Part shown: positions 49,440 through 57,108 of the stretch, piece by piece
Position numbering within the stretch: the stretch's first letter is position 1
How the letters are laid out: each line of letters begins with the position of its first letter
Source: an uncultured Clostridia bacterium
GTDB lineage: Bacteria > Bacillota > Clostridia > Christensenellales > Borkfalkiaceae
Direction: 5' to 3'
DNA length: 59,645 nucleotides
NCBI GenBank assembly: GCA_947631465.1
Contig: CANRLK010000005.1
Coordinates: 1-59,645 of the forward strand
Notes under the pieces: model-generated
Database searches by the model: none
What the model saw: the letters and a program-made list of their open reading frames with translations, nothing else
What the model was told of the DNA's origin: nothing
Program-made: the position numbers and the translations under genes

Positions 49440-50649
49440 CCCATACCGCGTGCTCTTCGAGATTTATTCCAAGGGCGCGCGCTTAAAGATCGCCCTTGCG
49501 GACATCGATTTAGAGCCGCTCACGCGGGCAAGGAGCGTCAAGATCGTCTATGGCGTGCTGGAAAACGACGCCTATCTCTCCTATTGTATCAAAAATTTTA
49601 CCCAAAAGAGCCCCAAGCTCGCTGTGCGAATTTTATTGAAGATCGCGCTCTATGAGCTCATCTTTCTCAAAAAGCCGCGCTACATGGTGACGGATACCGC
49701 CGTGGATCTATGCAAGCGGCTGGGAAAGACGGGCGTTTCGGGCTTTTTGAACGCCTTTTTGCGTGCCTTTGACGAGGAAAAGATCGTCCTTCCTTCGGGC
49801 ATTGAGGGGCTTGCCGTCAAGTACGGCTATCCCTTGTTCGCAATTGAAAAGCTCATCAGGCAGTATGGAATAGAGCGGGCGGAGAAGATCATGGCGGCAA
49901 AGAGTTCGGGCGTGAGCGTCCGCTTCGAGCGGGGAGAGGCGGGGTATTTGACCCGTCCCCACCTCGACACACCCTTTGAAAAGCTATACATTTTTCCCAA
50001 TTTTGTTCGCGACGAGGGCTTTTTTGCGGGGGATTACACCTTTCAATCGGTGGGGAGCGTCGCGATCTGCGACGCCATAGAGCCGTGCGGACATCTCTTC
50101 GACGCCTGCGCCGCCCCCGGGGGCAAGAGCGTGCTCCTATCCAAAAAATGCCGCCGCGTGACCGCGCAAGAACTCTATCCGCACAGGGCGAAGCTCATCG
50201 AAAGCTACAAGTCGCGCATGAACGCCCAAAACATCGACGTGCTCGTCGCGGACTCGACTAAATTTCAAGCGGAATTTGAGAACGCCTTCGACGGAGCGCT
50301 GTGCGACGTCCCTTGCTCGGGCTTCGGCACGGTCGCGGAAAACCCCGATCTTTTGTTCCATAAAACGGAGAGCTCTCTCAACGAGCTCAAAAAAACGCAA
50401 CGGGCGATCTTAAATAACGTTTCGAGATACGTCAAAGCGGGCGGCGCGGTCACCTATTCGACCTGCACCTACTTCGAAGAGGAGAACGACGGCGCGGTCG
50501 AAGAATTTTTGAAAACGCATGAAAATTTCAAAGCGGAGGAGATCTCTTCGCCGCTTGCGCATGAAAAGACGGCGTTCGGACTGCAATTTCTGCCCGATAC
50601 GGCATTCGGCGCGGGGTATTTCGTCGCGCGGATGAGGAGGGTGAAATGA
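49420..50649 (+). CDS. rsmB: 16S rRNA (cytosine-967-C5) methyltransferase RsmB
   Basis: 409 residues, a little short of the usual 430-450. N-terminal NusB-like RNA-binding domain (about 1-125), then a Rossmann methyltransferase: DACAAPGGKS binds AdoMet, and the two catalytic cysteines lie in CDVPCSGFGT and YSTCTYFEEEN. The TTG at 49420 overlaps fmt and has AAAGGGG seven bases before; no other start gives the N-terminal domain. Coupled to rlmN (ATGA overlap). Confidence 0.94.
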   Translation: MTNPFYDPYRVLFEIYSKGARLKIALADIDLEPLTRARSVKIVYGVLENDAYLSYCIKNFTQKSPKLAVRILLKIALYELIFLKKPRYMVTDTAVDLCKRLGKTGVSGFLNAFLRAFDEEKIVLPSGIEGLAVKYGYPLFAIEKLIRQYGIERAEKIMAAKSSGVSVRFERGEAGYLTRPHLDTPFEKLYIFPNFVRDEGFFAGDYTFQSVGSVAICDAIEPCGHLFDACAAPGGKSVLLSKKCRRVTAQELYPHRAKLIESYKSRMNAQNIDVLVADSTKFQAEFENAFDGALCDVPCSGFGTVAENPDLLFHKTESSLNELKKTQRAILNNVSRYVKAGGAVTYSTCTYFEEENDGAVEEFLKTHENFKAEEISSPLAHEKTAFGLQFLPDTAFGAGYFVARMRRVK

Positions 50650-51713
50650 AGAACATCCTCTCGGACTTGACGCGGGAAGAACTTACCTCGCTCGTGCTCT
50701 CGATGGGCGAAAAGAAGTTCCGCGCCGACCAAATCTTCACGGGGCTCATGCAGGGCAAGCGCATTTCAGAGCTGCCCCTGCCCGCTTCCTTCAAGGAAGA
50801 GCTTATAAAGGAATACGAAAACGCGGCAGTCGAGATCGAAGAAGTGTTTTGCTCCCAAGAGGACGACACGAAGAAGTTTCTCTTTCGGCTGTCCGACGGG
50901 AATCTCATCGAGGGCGTGCTCATGAAATACCGCTACGGCAACACGCAGTGCGTTTCGACGCAGGTCGGTTGCCGCATGGGCTGCAAATTCTGCGCCTCGA
51001 CCCTTCAAGGGCTTATCAGAAACCTGACGGCGGGGGAGATCTTGGGGCAGATCACAGCCGTCAACCGCTATTTGGGCGGCACGCTCGAAAAGCGGGCGGT
51101 GACGAACGTCGTTTTGATGGGAAGCGGCGAGCCGCTCGACAATTACGCAAACGTCATCAAGTTTTTGCGACTTCTGTCCGAGACGGGCGGCATTTGCCTG
51201 AGCCCGCGGAACGTCAGTCTTTCGACTTCGGGGCTCGTGCCCGAGATGGAACAGCTGAGCGAAGAGGGCATTCCGCTCAATCTCACCGTTTCGCTGCATG
51301 CGACAAACGACGAAGAGCGGGCGCGCACAATGCCGATCGCAAACAAGTACAAGATCGCGGACATTTTGAAGGCGTGCGAGAAGTATTTCGAACGGACGAA
51401 GCGACGGTATATCTTCGAGTACTGCCTTATCTCGGGCGAAAACAGCGACCTTGCCCACGCAAAAGCCCTCATTTCGCTGTTGAAGGGCAAGCCCTGCCAC
51501 GTCAATTTGATCCGTCTCAACGTGGTGAAGGAGCGGGCGCTCAAAGCGGCGTGCGAGCGGGAAGCGCAGGCGTTTTTGGAAACGCTGACCCGCGGCGGCA
51601 TTTCGGCGACCCTTCGGCGAAGTATGGGCTCGGACATCGGCGGCGCATGCGGACAGCTCCGCGCCTCCAAACTCAAAATTTTACAAGAAGATCCAAACGA
51701 TCGAAAGGAGTAA
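50646..51713 (+). CDS. rlmN: Dual-specificity 23S rRNA/tRNA adenine-C2 methyltransferase RlmN
   Basis: Radical SAM enzyme that methylates C2 of A2503 in 23S rRNA and A37 of some tRNAs. 355 residues. Iron-sulfur cluster cysteines Cys109, Cys113 and Cys116 (CRMGCKFC); GSGEPLDNY; catalytic Cys near the end in GGACGQL. In bacilli prpC-prkC-rsgA follow; here rpe begins six bases after the stop. Confidence 0.97.
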   Translation: MKNILSDLTREELTSLVLSMGEKKFRADQIFTGLMQGKRISELPLPASFKEELIKEYENAAVEIEEVFCSQEDDTKKFLFRLSDGNLIEGVLMKYRYGNTQCVSTQVGCRMGCKFCASTLQGLIRNLTAGEILGQITAVNRYLGGTLEKRAVTNVVLMGSGEPLDNYANVIKFLRLLSETGGICLSPRNVSLSTSGLVPEMEQLSEEGIPLNLTVSLHATNDEERARTMPIANKYKIADILKACEKYFERTKRRYIFEYCLISGENSDLAHAKALISLLKGKPCHVNLIRLNVVKERALKAACEREAQAFLETLTRGGISATLRRSMGSDIGGACGQLRASKLKILQEDPNDRKE

Positions 51714-51719
51714 TTGTTT

Positions 51720-52379
51720 ATGAAGATCCAAGTTGCGCCGAGCATTTTGGCAGGCGATTTTTCGAAGATGGGGGAGACAGTGGAGAAATTGGAGCGCTGC
51801 GGCGCGGACATGATCCACTGCGACGTGATGGACGGGAATTTTGTGCCGCCGATCACCTTCGGCGCGCAAATGGTCGCTTCGCTCCGTCCCCATACCCGCC
51901 TGCCGCTCGACTGCCATCTCATGGTCCTGCACCCCGAAACGCAGTTGGAGAGCTTTCAAAAGGCGGGCGCGGACATCGTCTCCGTCCATGTTGAGGTGTG
52001 CGACGGGCATTCGCTCATTCAACAAATTCACGCGCTCGGCATGAAGGCGTGCATCGCCGTCAATCCCGAGACGGACATCAAGCGCCTCTTCCCCTTTGCC
52101 GAGGAAGCCGACATGCTCCTCGTGATGAGCGTCCACCCCGGCTACGGCGGGCAGAAGTTTATCGAGGAAAGTCTTGAAAAAATAGAAAAACTCAAAAATT
52201 ATTGCATTGATCACGGGCTTTCCGACCGCTCGATCGAGGTGGACGGCGGCGTTTCGGCGGAGAACGCGCAGAGCGTGATCGCGGCGGGAGCGGATGTGCT
52301 CGTCGCGGGCAGTGCGGTCTTTCGCGCCCCCGACATGGCGGAAATGATCGGAAGGCTCAAATCCAAACAGGCGGATTAA
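51720..52379 (+). CDS. rpe: Ribulose-phosphate 3-epimerase
   Basis: Interconverts ribulose 5-phosphate and xylulose 5-phosphate in the pentose phosphate pathway. 219 residues. TIM barrel with APSILAGDF, metal ligands in HCDVMDG and DCHLMV, and VDGGV with phosphate-binding GSAVF near the end. The ATG at 51720 lies nine bases after AAGGAG; a TTG at 51714 is too close. Confidence 0.96.
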   Translation: MKIQVAPSILAGDFSKMGETVEKLERCGADMIHCDVMDGNFVPPITFGAQMVASLRPHTRLPLDCHLMVLHPETQLESFQKAGADIVSVHVEVCDGHSLIQQIHALGMKACIAVNPETDIKRLFPFAEEADMLLVMSVHPGYGGQKFIEESLEKIEKLKNYCIDHGLSDRSIEVDGGVSAENAQSVIAAGADVLVAGSAVFRAPDMAEMIGRLKSKQAD

Positions 52380-52383
52380 GCGG

Positions 52384-52998
52384 ATGAACGTCATCATTTT
52401 GCTCAACGGAGAGCCGTATACGGGAGCGATTGAGGCGGAAAACGCCTATGTCATTTGCTGTGACGGAGCGTATGAATGGGCGAAGGGGAAAGTGAAGATC
52501 GACGAGACGATCGGCGACTTCGACTCCTTGGGGTATTTGCCCGACCCGCCTCCGAGAAAGGTCTATCCCTGCGAAAAGGACGAGACGGACGGCGAACTCG
52601 CCGTGGATCGCGCGCTCGAATTGAAAGCCGATTGGGTGGTAATTTACGGCGGCGGCGGGGGACGCGAAGATCATTTTCTCGGCAATCTGCACCTGCTATA
52701 TAAAATTTGCAAAGAGGGCGTCTGCGCGGCGATGATCGCAAACGGCGCGCATATTTATGCCTGCAAAGAGGGGGAACACCGCTTCCCGTGTAAGAAGGGA
52801 CAGACGGTCTCGCTGTTGCCTTTCGGCGGCGACGCGCATATCCTTTATAGTGACGGGCTCAAATATCCCCTCAATGACTTAAAGCTGAATTACGGCTCGA
52901 CGAGAGGGATCTCCAACCTGACGGAGCGCGGCGAAGAATTTTCTCTTTTCGTCAAACGGGGATATGTGCTCGTGATCATCAATCAAAGAGAGGTGTGA
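52384..52998 (+). CDS. thiN: Thiamine pyrophosphokinase
   Basis: Makes thiamine diphosphate from thiamine and ATP. 204 residues. ICCDGAYEWA, IGDFDSL, ETDGELAVDRAL, GGGGGREDHFLGNLHLL and the C-terminal beta domain (YGSTRGISN) are all family features. Two bases after thiN ends, spoVM begins, as in Bacillus. Confidence 0.94.
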   Translation: MNVIILLNGEPYTGAIEAENAYVICCDGAYEWAKGKVKIDETIGDFDSLGYLPDPPPRKVYPCEKDETDGELAVDRALELKADWVVIYGGGGGREDHFLGNLHLLYKICKEGVCAAMIANGAHIYACKEGEHRFPCKKGQTVSLLPFGGDAHILYSDGLKYPLNDLKLNYGSTRGISNLTERGEEFSLFVKRGYVLVIINQREV

Positions 52999-52999
52999 A

Positions 53000-53065
53000 A
53001 TGATCGTCTGTATCAAACTTCCGAAACTCGTCGGATGTCTTGTGCGGCTGTTCTACAAGCGATGA
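53000..53065 (+). CDS. spoVM: SpoVM-like spore morphogenesis peptide
   Basis: A 21-residue open frame starting ATG at 53000, one base after thiN, with GAGAGGTG five bases before. It contains IKLPKLVGCLVRLFYK, which aligns with IKLPKFLGGIVRAMLG of Bacillus subtilis SpoVM (26 residues). SpoVM is an amphipathic helix that senses membrane curvature on the forespore and anchors SpoIVA for coat and cortex assembly. In B. subtilis spoVM lies directly after thiN (yloS), so synteny supports the call. It has a Cys where SpoVM has a Gly and is truncated by five residues. Its stop overlaps the next start by ATGA. Confidence 0.85.
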   Translation: MIVCIKLPKLVGCLVRLFYKR

Positions 53066-54003
53066 ATTATTTTGATCTTCACTGCGACGCTCTGACCTGT
53101 TCGGGCGTCGCTTGCGTTACCAAGGCCGCGCTGTTGCGCGGCGGCTGCGCTTTGCAATGCTTTGCGGCTTTTATTTCCCAAAAGACGGGACGGTTTCAAA
53201 AAGCCGTGTCCCTTGCGGAGAAGTTCGACAAGCTCTGCCTCGAAAACGGCTATTTGCCCGTCCGTTCCGCGCAAGATCTAAGCGAAAACAGCGGCAAGAT
53301 CAAGGCGATGCTCACGGTGGAGGGCGGCGGCGCGATCGAGGGAGACCTTGAAAAACTTGAAATCCTCCATGCGCGCGGCGTGCGGCTCATGACCTTGACC
53401 TGGAACGATCCGAACGAGTTAGGGTTTCCGTGCTTTTCGGACTATGACGCTTGGGCGCGGGGGGAACGGGGCGAAGCGTCCTTTGAGCGCGAACGCGGAC
53501 TGACGCATTTCGGGCGGGAAGCCGTCGAGCGGATGTGCGCGCTGAACATCGGCGTAGACGTTTCGCACGGGAGCGGAAAGCTCGTCAAGGACGCTGCCGA
53601 AATTTGCAAGGCAAACGGCAAGCCCGTCTTTGCGACCCATTCGAACGCGAACGCCGTCTATCCCTGCCCGAGAAATCTCGGCGACGAGGAAATCCGCCTT
53701 ATCGCGGATAGCGGGGGCGTGGTGGGGCTTTGCTGCTGCGCCGAGTTTTTATCGGACGATAAAACAAAAAACGCCCAAAAAGAGGCGTTCTATGCGCATG
53801 CAAGGCATATCATCGACGTCGGCGGCGAGGATTGCTTGGCGCTCGGCACCGACTTCGACGGGATCAAACCCAACCCGTATATCCAAAGCCCAATTGATAT
53901 GCCGTTGTTGTTAGGAGACTTCCAAGAAAAATTTTCGGCAAGAATTGCCGAAAAGATCGCTTATAAAAATTCTCTTCGTGCCTTTTCGCTTTTGTTCTCC
54001 TGA
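53062..54003 (+). CDS. Membrane dipeptidase-like (peptidase M19) hydrolase
   Basis: 313 residues from the ATG at 53062. M19 zinc enzymes cleave dipeptides, including those with a D-residue. Zinc ligands are all in place: His7 and Asp9 (FDLHCDALT), Glu in TVEGGGAIEG, His in DVSHGS, His in ATHSNA, and Asp in GTDFDGI. No signal peptide, so probably cytoplasmic, unlike the mammalian enzyme. It starts inside spoVM (ATGA) and has no ribosome-binding site of its own, so it should be translated by coupling. It ends 14 bases before the convergent ABC gene, with no terminator visible between them. Confidence 0.9.
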   Translation: MNYFDLHCDALTCSGVACVTKAALLRGGCALQCFAAFISQKTGRFQKAVSLAEKFDKLCLENGYLPVRSAQDLSENSGKIKAMLTVEGGGAIEGDLEKLEILHARGVRLMTLTWNDPNELGFPCFSDYDAWARGERGEASFERERGLTHFGREAVERMCALNIGVDVSHGSGKLVKDAAEICKANGKPVFATHSNANAVYPCPRNLGDEEIRLIADSGGVVGLCCCAEFLSDDKTKNAQKEAFYAHARHIIDVGGEDCLALGTDFDGIKPNPYIQSPIDMPLLLGDFQEKFSARIAEKIAYKNSLRAFSLLFS

Positions 54004-54016
54004 ACGCGCGCATTTG

Positions 54017-56920
54017 TTACAATGCTCTTATATTCTCCACGGGCTTTTTCCTTGAAGCTAAGAATACAGGCAGGAATGTAGAGGCGAAGGCGACGACAAG
54101 GGCGACGGCGATCATGAGCAACGCGGACAGCGGTCCGAACACGAACAGGGTCACGTCGAGCCCCGTCCTCACGCGGAGCACGGCGTTCAGCGCCGCAACA
54201 AGGGCGAACGACCCGCCGACCGCGATGAGGGTGCAGATCCCCACGATCATCCCCGCCTCGGCGAAGAAGATGCGGAAGATGTCCGTGCCCCTTGCGCCGA
54301 CCGCGCGCAAAATGCCGATCTCCTTCTTCTTGCCCGTGATGCTCACCGAGATAAAGTTGAAGAGCAAGAGCGCCGCAAACAGGGCGAGCGCAAGCCCCGA
54401 CCATAAAAAGACTTGTTTCAAGAGCCCCACGATCTCGTTGACGAGCAAGATGTTGGTATACAGAATATTTTGCAGGGTATAGGTGACGTCGTTCGTCTCG
54501 TTTCTTACGCCCTGCATGTCGAGAAGCCGATCGAGCTCGTCCGCGTCTTTCATCAAGGGCAAAAAGGCGGTGTCGAAGGTCTCGTCGCCGCTCGGCGTAT
54601 ATTTGGTGCGGGTGACGGGCGCGGGATGGGGGGACATTTGGCGGTAGAACTCATCCGAACAGAACACGCCGTCCGCGGAGAGCCCTTTTTCCGTCCCGTA
54701 GATGCCCGCGACGCGGAACTCATGAAGCGTCGTTCCGCCCTTGTCGCTGTACTGCCAGAGCGGTAGCGGATTGCTTGCGACAAAGGAGAGAATGAACTGT
54801 TTGGAGAGTTCCCACTCCTCCTCGGTCGCCTCGCGGTAGACCGACACCCCGTCGGGAGTATCCGCGATCTTCACCGTCTTGCCCGCAAACGTGTACAGGC
54901 TCGACTCGAAGATCGCATAAGCGATGATGTCCGTGTCCTGCGTCAGGTGTTCGGAGTAGTAGCTTTCGATCAGATAATAGGGCACGACGAGCTCGTCGCT
55001 TTCAAGGGTCTCTTTTTGTTCGCCGAAGAGCAGCATGGGATAGGACGCGGACGCGCCTTTGAACCGTTTGAGGTCGGTAAAAGAATACCCGTTTGCGGTC
55101 TCGTCGGGATAAATGCGGAAGGGCTCGTCGGTGTAGTCGAAATAGTAGCTCTCCTCGGGCAGGGGACTGTCCTGTTTGAGCGCCGAGCCGTATGCCTCGA
55201 CGAACGAGTCCGAAACGAGCGCGAGCGTCGGAAGTCCCTCATCCAAATACATTTGATACATCGCAGACAGCACCCAATTCTCGCTGTCCCCGTTTTTTAA
55301 GAGTCTGTATTTCTCGGAGAGCGCGGCTTTGAACACGCCCGAGACCTCGAACGCATACCCGCCGAGCACGATCCGCTCGCCGATCAGATCTTCCGCATTT
55401 TGGATTGCCTTCTCGCCCCGCCGCTCGCCCAAGGCGTCCACCTGCGTGAAGGTCGAGTTTTGCATACATTCGAGAAAATATTCACTGACCGCGATCTGGT
55501 TCTCCCGTTCGGGATAAGTGCCGAAGGCGAGCGTCTTACGGAGCGGGTTTTCCTGCGGCAGGCAGGCGATACGGTTGATACGCGGCAAATAGAATTGCTC
55601 GTATTCCTTGACCGTCTTAGCGTTGGAGGGCACAAGATCGCCCACCGAGAACGCGCCGAAGGCGTCCGCGCCGCCGAGAGCGGCGATCTCCTCCGCGGAA
55701 AAGTTCGCCTGCGTCTCGTAGTCATAGTTGCCGAGCGGCGCGCCCGACACCCGCGTGTTGTACGATTTTGTGAGCGTCAGATGGCTGTAATCGCTCTCGA
55801 AGAAGGAGTTTTCGGTCACCCGTTGTTCGCTGTATAGCATCAGCGTGGAGAGAAGCCCGAACATCACAAAGGAAAGCGCGGACAAGAGCACCGTGAAAAA
55901 CAGCCGCACGGGTTTGAGTTTGAGCCCCGAGAAGCCGATCTTGACCGTCCTTGCAAGGGGGAGCTTGGAGCGGATGAACTTGATCTGCTTTTCGCTGCCC
56001 GAAGCGGGCGGGGACGGGGAAGTCGGAACGAACTGCTCCCTTGCGTCCTCGCGGTCGATGCGGTTTGCCCGCTTGAAACTTGCGATCTCCCCGCCGTCCT
56101 TGGAAAGGAGCACTTCGCCGCGGTGGGACGAAAGGAAAGAGCGGATGGTCTCCATCGTCTCCTCGTCTGCGCCGCCGTCGCATTTGACGGAGAGCGTCCC
56201 TGCGCCGATTTGAACCGCGCCTTTGGAAAGCGTCACGGCGTTCGTGCGCGTTTTGGTCACGTCCGAGACGACCTCGCCGTCTTTGAGCTCGATGATCCGA
56301 TCGCCGAAGTTTTCGGCAAATTCGCGGTCATGAGAGACGGCAAGCACGAGGCGGCTCTTGGAAAGGGCTTTGAGGGTCTCAAAGACCTGTTTTCCCGTGG
56401 CGGAATCGAGCGCGCCCGTCGGCTCGTCCGCCATGATGATCTGCGGGTCTTTGACGAGCGCGCGCGCGATCGCGACCCGCTGTTTTTGCCCGCCCGAGAG
56501 GGTGTTCGGCTTGCGCCCCGCAACGTCCGAAAGCCCCACTTCGTCGAGAATTTGTCGGACCTTTTCGGGGTCGCCGCCGCTGCCTTGCAGTTCAAGCGCG
56601 AGCGAGACGTTCTCCTCGACGTTAAATTCGTTCAAGACGTTGTATTCCTGAAAGACAAAGCCGACAAAGGTATTGCGATAGCTGTCGAAGTCGGCGGGGG
56701 AGAAGTTCGCGCTCGACCTGCCCATGACGATAAATTCGCCGCTCGTCGCCTCGTCGAGCCCGCCCACGACATTTAAGAGGGTGCTCTTTCCGCTCCCGCT
56801 TTTTCCGACAAAAAAGACGAGCCCAGCGTCTTGAAAACTGAGCGTCACGTCTTTGAGCGCGCGGATCTCCTCTCCGTCCTTGGAGCGATAGGTTTTTGAA
56901 AGGTGTTTGAGTTCGAGCAT
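54017..56920 (-). CDS. MacB-type ABC transporter: ATPase fused to FtsX-like permease
   Basis: 967 residues from the ATG at 56920 (AGGGA just before). N-terminal ATPase of the LolD/MacB class: Walker A GKSGSGKST (39-47), signature LSGGQKQR (141-148), Walker B IIMADEPTGALD. A linker of about 120 residues is followed by membrane helix 1 (about 340-361), a large extracytoplasmic domain of about 460 residues, and three C-terminal helices with FtsX hallmark KKKEIGILRAVGARGTDIFRIFF and the PVENIRAL end. The ectodomain is larger than in typical MacB. Such type VII exporters move peptides, lipoproteins or toxins by mechanotransmission; some Bacillota relatives with large ectodomains resist antimicrobial peptides. 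Substrate unknown. No two-component system adjoins. Confidence 0.88.
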   Translation of the reverse strand: MLELKHLSKTYRSKDGEEIRALKDVTLSFQDAGLVFFVGKSGSGKSTLLNVVGGLDEATSGEFIVMGRSSANFSPADFDSYRNTFVGFVFQEYNVLNEFNVEENVSLALELQGSGGDPEKVRQILDEVGLSDVAGRKPNTLSGGQKQRVAIARALVKDPQIIMADEPTGALDSATGKQVFETLKALSKSRLVLAVSHDREFAENFGDRIIELKDGEVVSDVTKTRTNAVTLSKGAVQIGAGTLSVKCDGGADEETMETIRSFLSSHRGEVLLSKDGGEIASFKRANRIDREDAREQFVPTSPSPPASGSEKQIKFIRSKLPLARTVKIGFSGLKLKPVRLFFTVLLSALSFVMFGLLSTLMLYSEQRVTENSFFESDYSHLTLTKSYNTRVSGAPLGNYDYETQANFSAEEIAALGGADAFGAFSVGDLVPSNAKTVKEYEQFYLPRINRIACLPQENPLRKTLAFGTYPERENQIAVSEYFLECMQNSTFTQVDALGERRGEKAIQNAEDLIGERIVLGGYAFEVSGVFKAALSEKYRLLKNGDSENWVLSAMYQMYLDEGLPTLALVSDSFVEAYGSALKQDSPLPEESYYFDYTDEPFRIYPDETANGYSFTDLKRFKGASASYPMLLFGEQKETLESDELVVPYYLIESYYSEHLTQDTDIIAYAIFESSLYTFAGKTVKIADTPDGVSVYREATEEEWELSKQFILSFVASNPLPLWQYSDKGGTTLHEFRVAGIYGTEKGLSADGVFCSDEFYRQMSPHPAPVTRTKYTPSGDETFDTAFLPLMKDADELDRLLDMQGVRNETNDVTYTLQNILYTNILLVNEIVGLLKQVFLWSGLALALFAALLLFNFISVSITGKKKEIGILRAVGARGTDIFRIFFAEAGMIVGICTLIAVGGSFALVAALNAVLRVRTGLDVTLFVFGPLSALLMIAVALVVAFASTFLPVFLASRKKPVENIRAL

Positions 56921-56936
56921 ATCATCCCTCATTCTT

Positions 56937-56965
56937 ATTTTACCGCCCATAAGCGGGAAAGTCAA
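56937..56965 (-). promoter_or_regulatory. Promoter of the ABC exporter
   Basis: Minus strand TTGACT (56960-56965), 17-base spacer, TAAAAT (56937-56942). The leader would be only about ten bases. Confidence 0.78.
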
Positions 56966-56973
56966 GGAAAGGT

Positions 56974-56991
56974 TTGTAAAATGGGTGACAA
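56974..56991. promoter_or_regulatory. Rex-like operator between adhE and the ABC gene
   Basis: TTGTAA-AATGGG-TGACAA, an 18-base site that fits the Rex consensus TTGTnA-N6-TnACAA. Rex senses NADH/NAD and represses adhE in several clostridia. It lies 27 bases before the adhE -35 box and just before that of the divergent gene. Confidence 0.6.
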
Positions 56992-57018
56992 ATTCAAGAA
57001 AATTTGGGAAGTCTTGGA

Positions 57019-57047
57019 TTGACAAAAGGGAAATAGAATGGTATGAT
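57019..57047 (+). promoter_or_regulatory. adhE promoter
   Basis: TTGACA (57019-57024), 17-base spacer, TATGAT (57042-57047). Confidence 0.85.
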
Positions 57048-57072
57048 GGAGAAAAGACAAAAATAGGGAAGA

Positions 57073-57097
57073 TCCCGCCTTGGATTTTAAGGCGGGA
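57073..57097 (+). other. Hairpin in the adhE leader
   Basis: TCCCGCCTT, seven-base loop, AAGGCGGGA: a perfect 9-base stem ending just before the AGAGGTG ribosome-binding site. It may stabilise the mRNA or affect initiation. Confidence 0.55.
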
Positions 57098-57108
57098 CAG
57101 AGGTGAAA

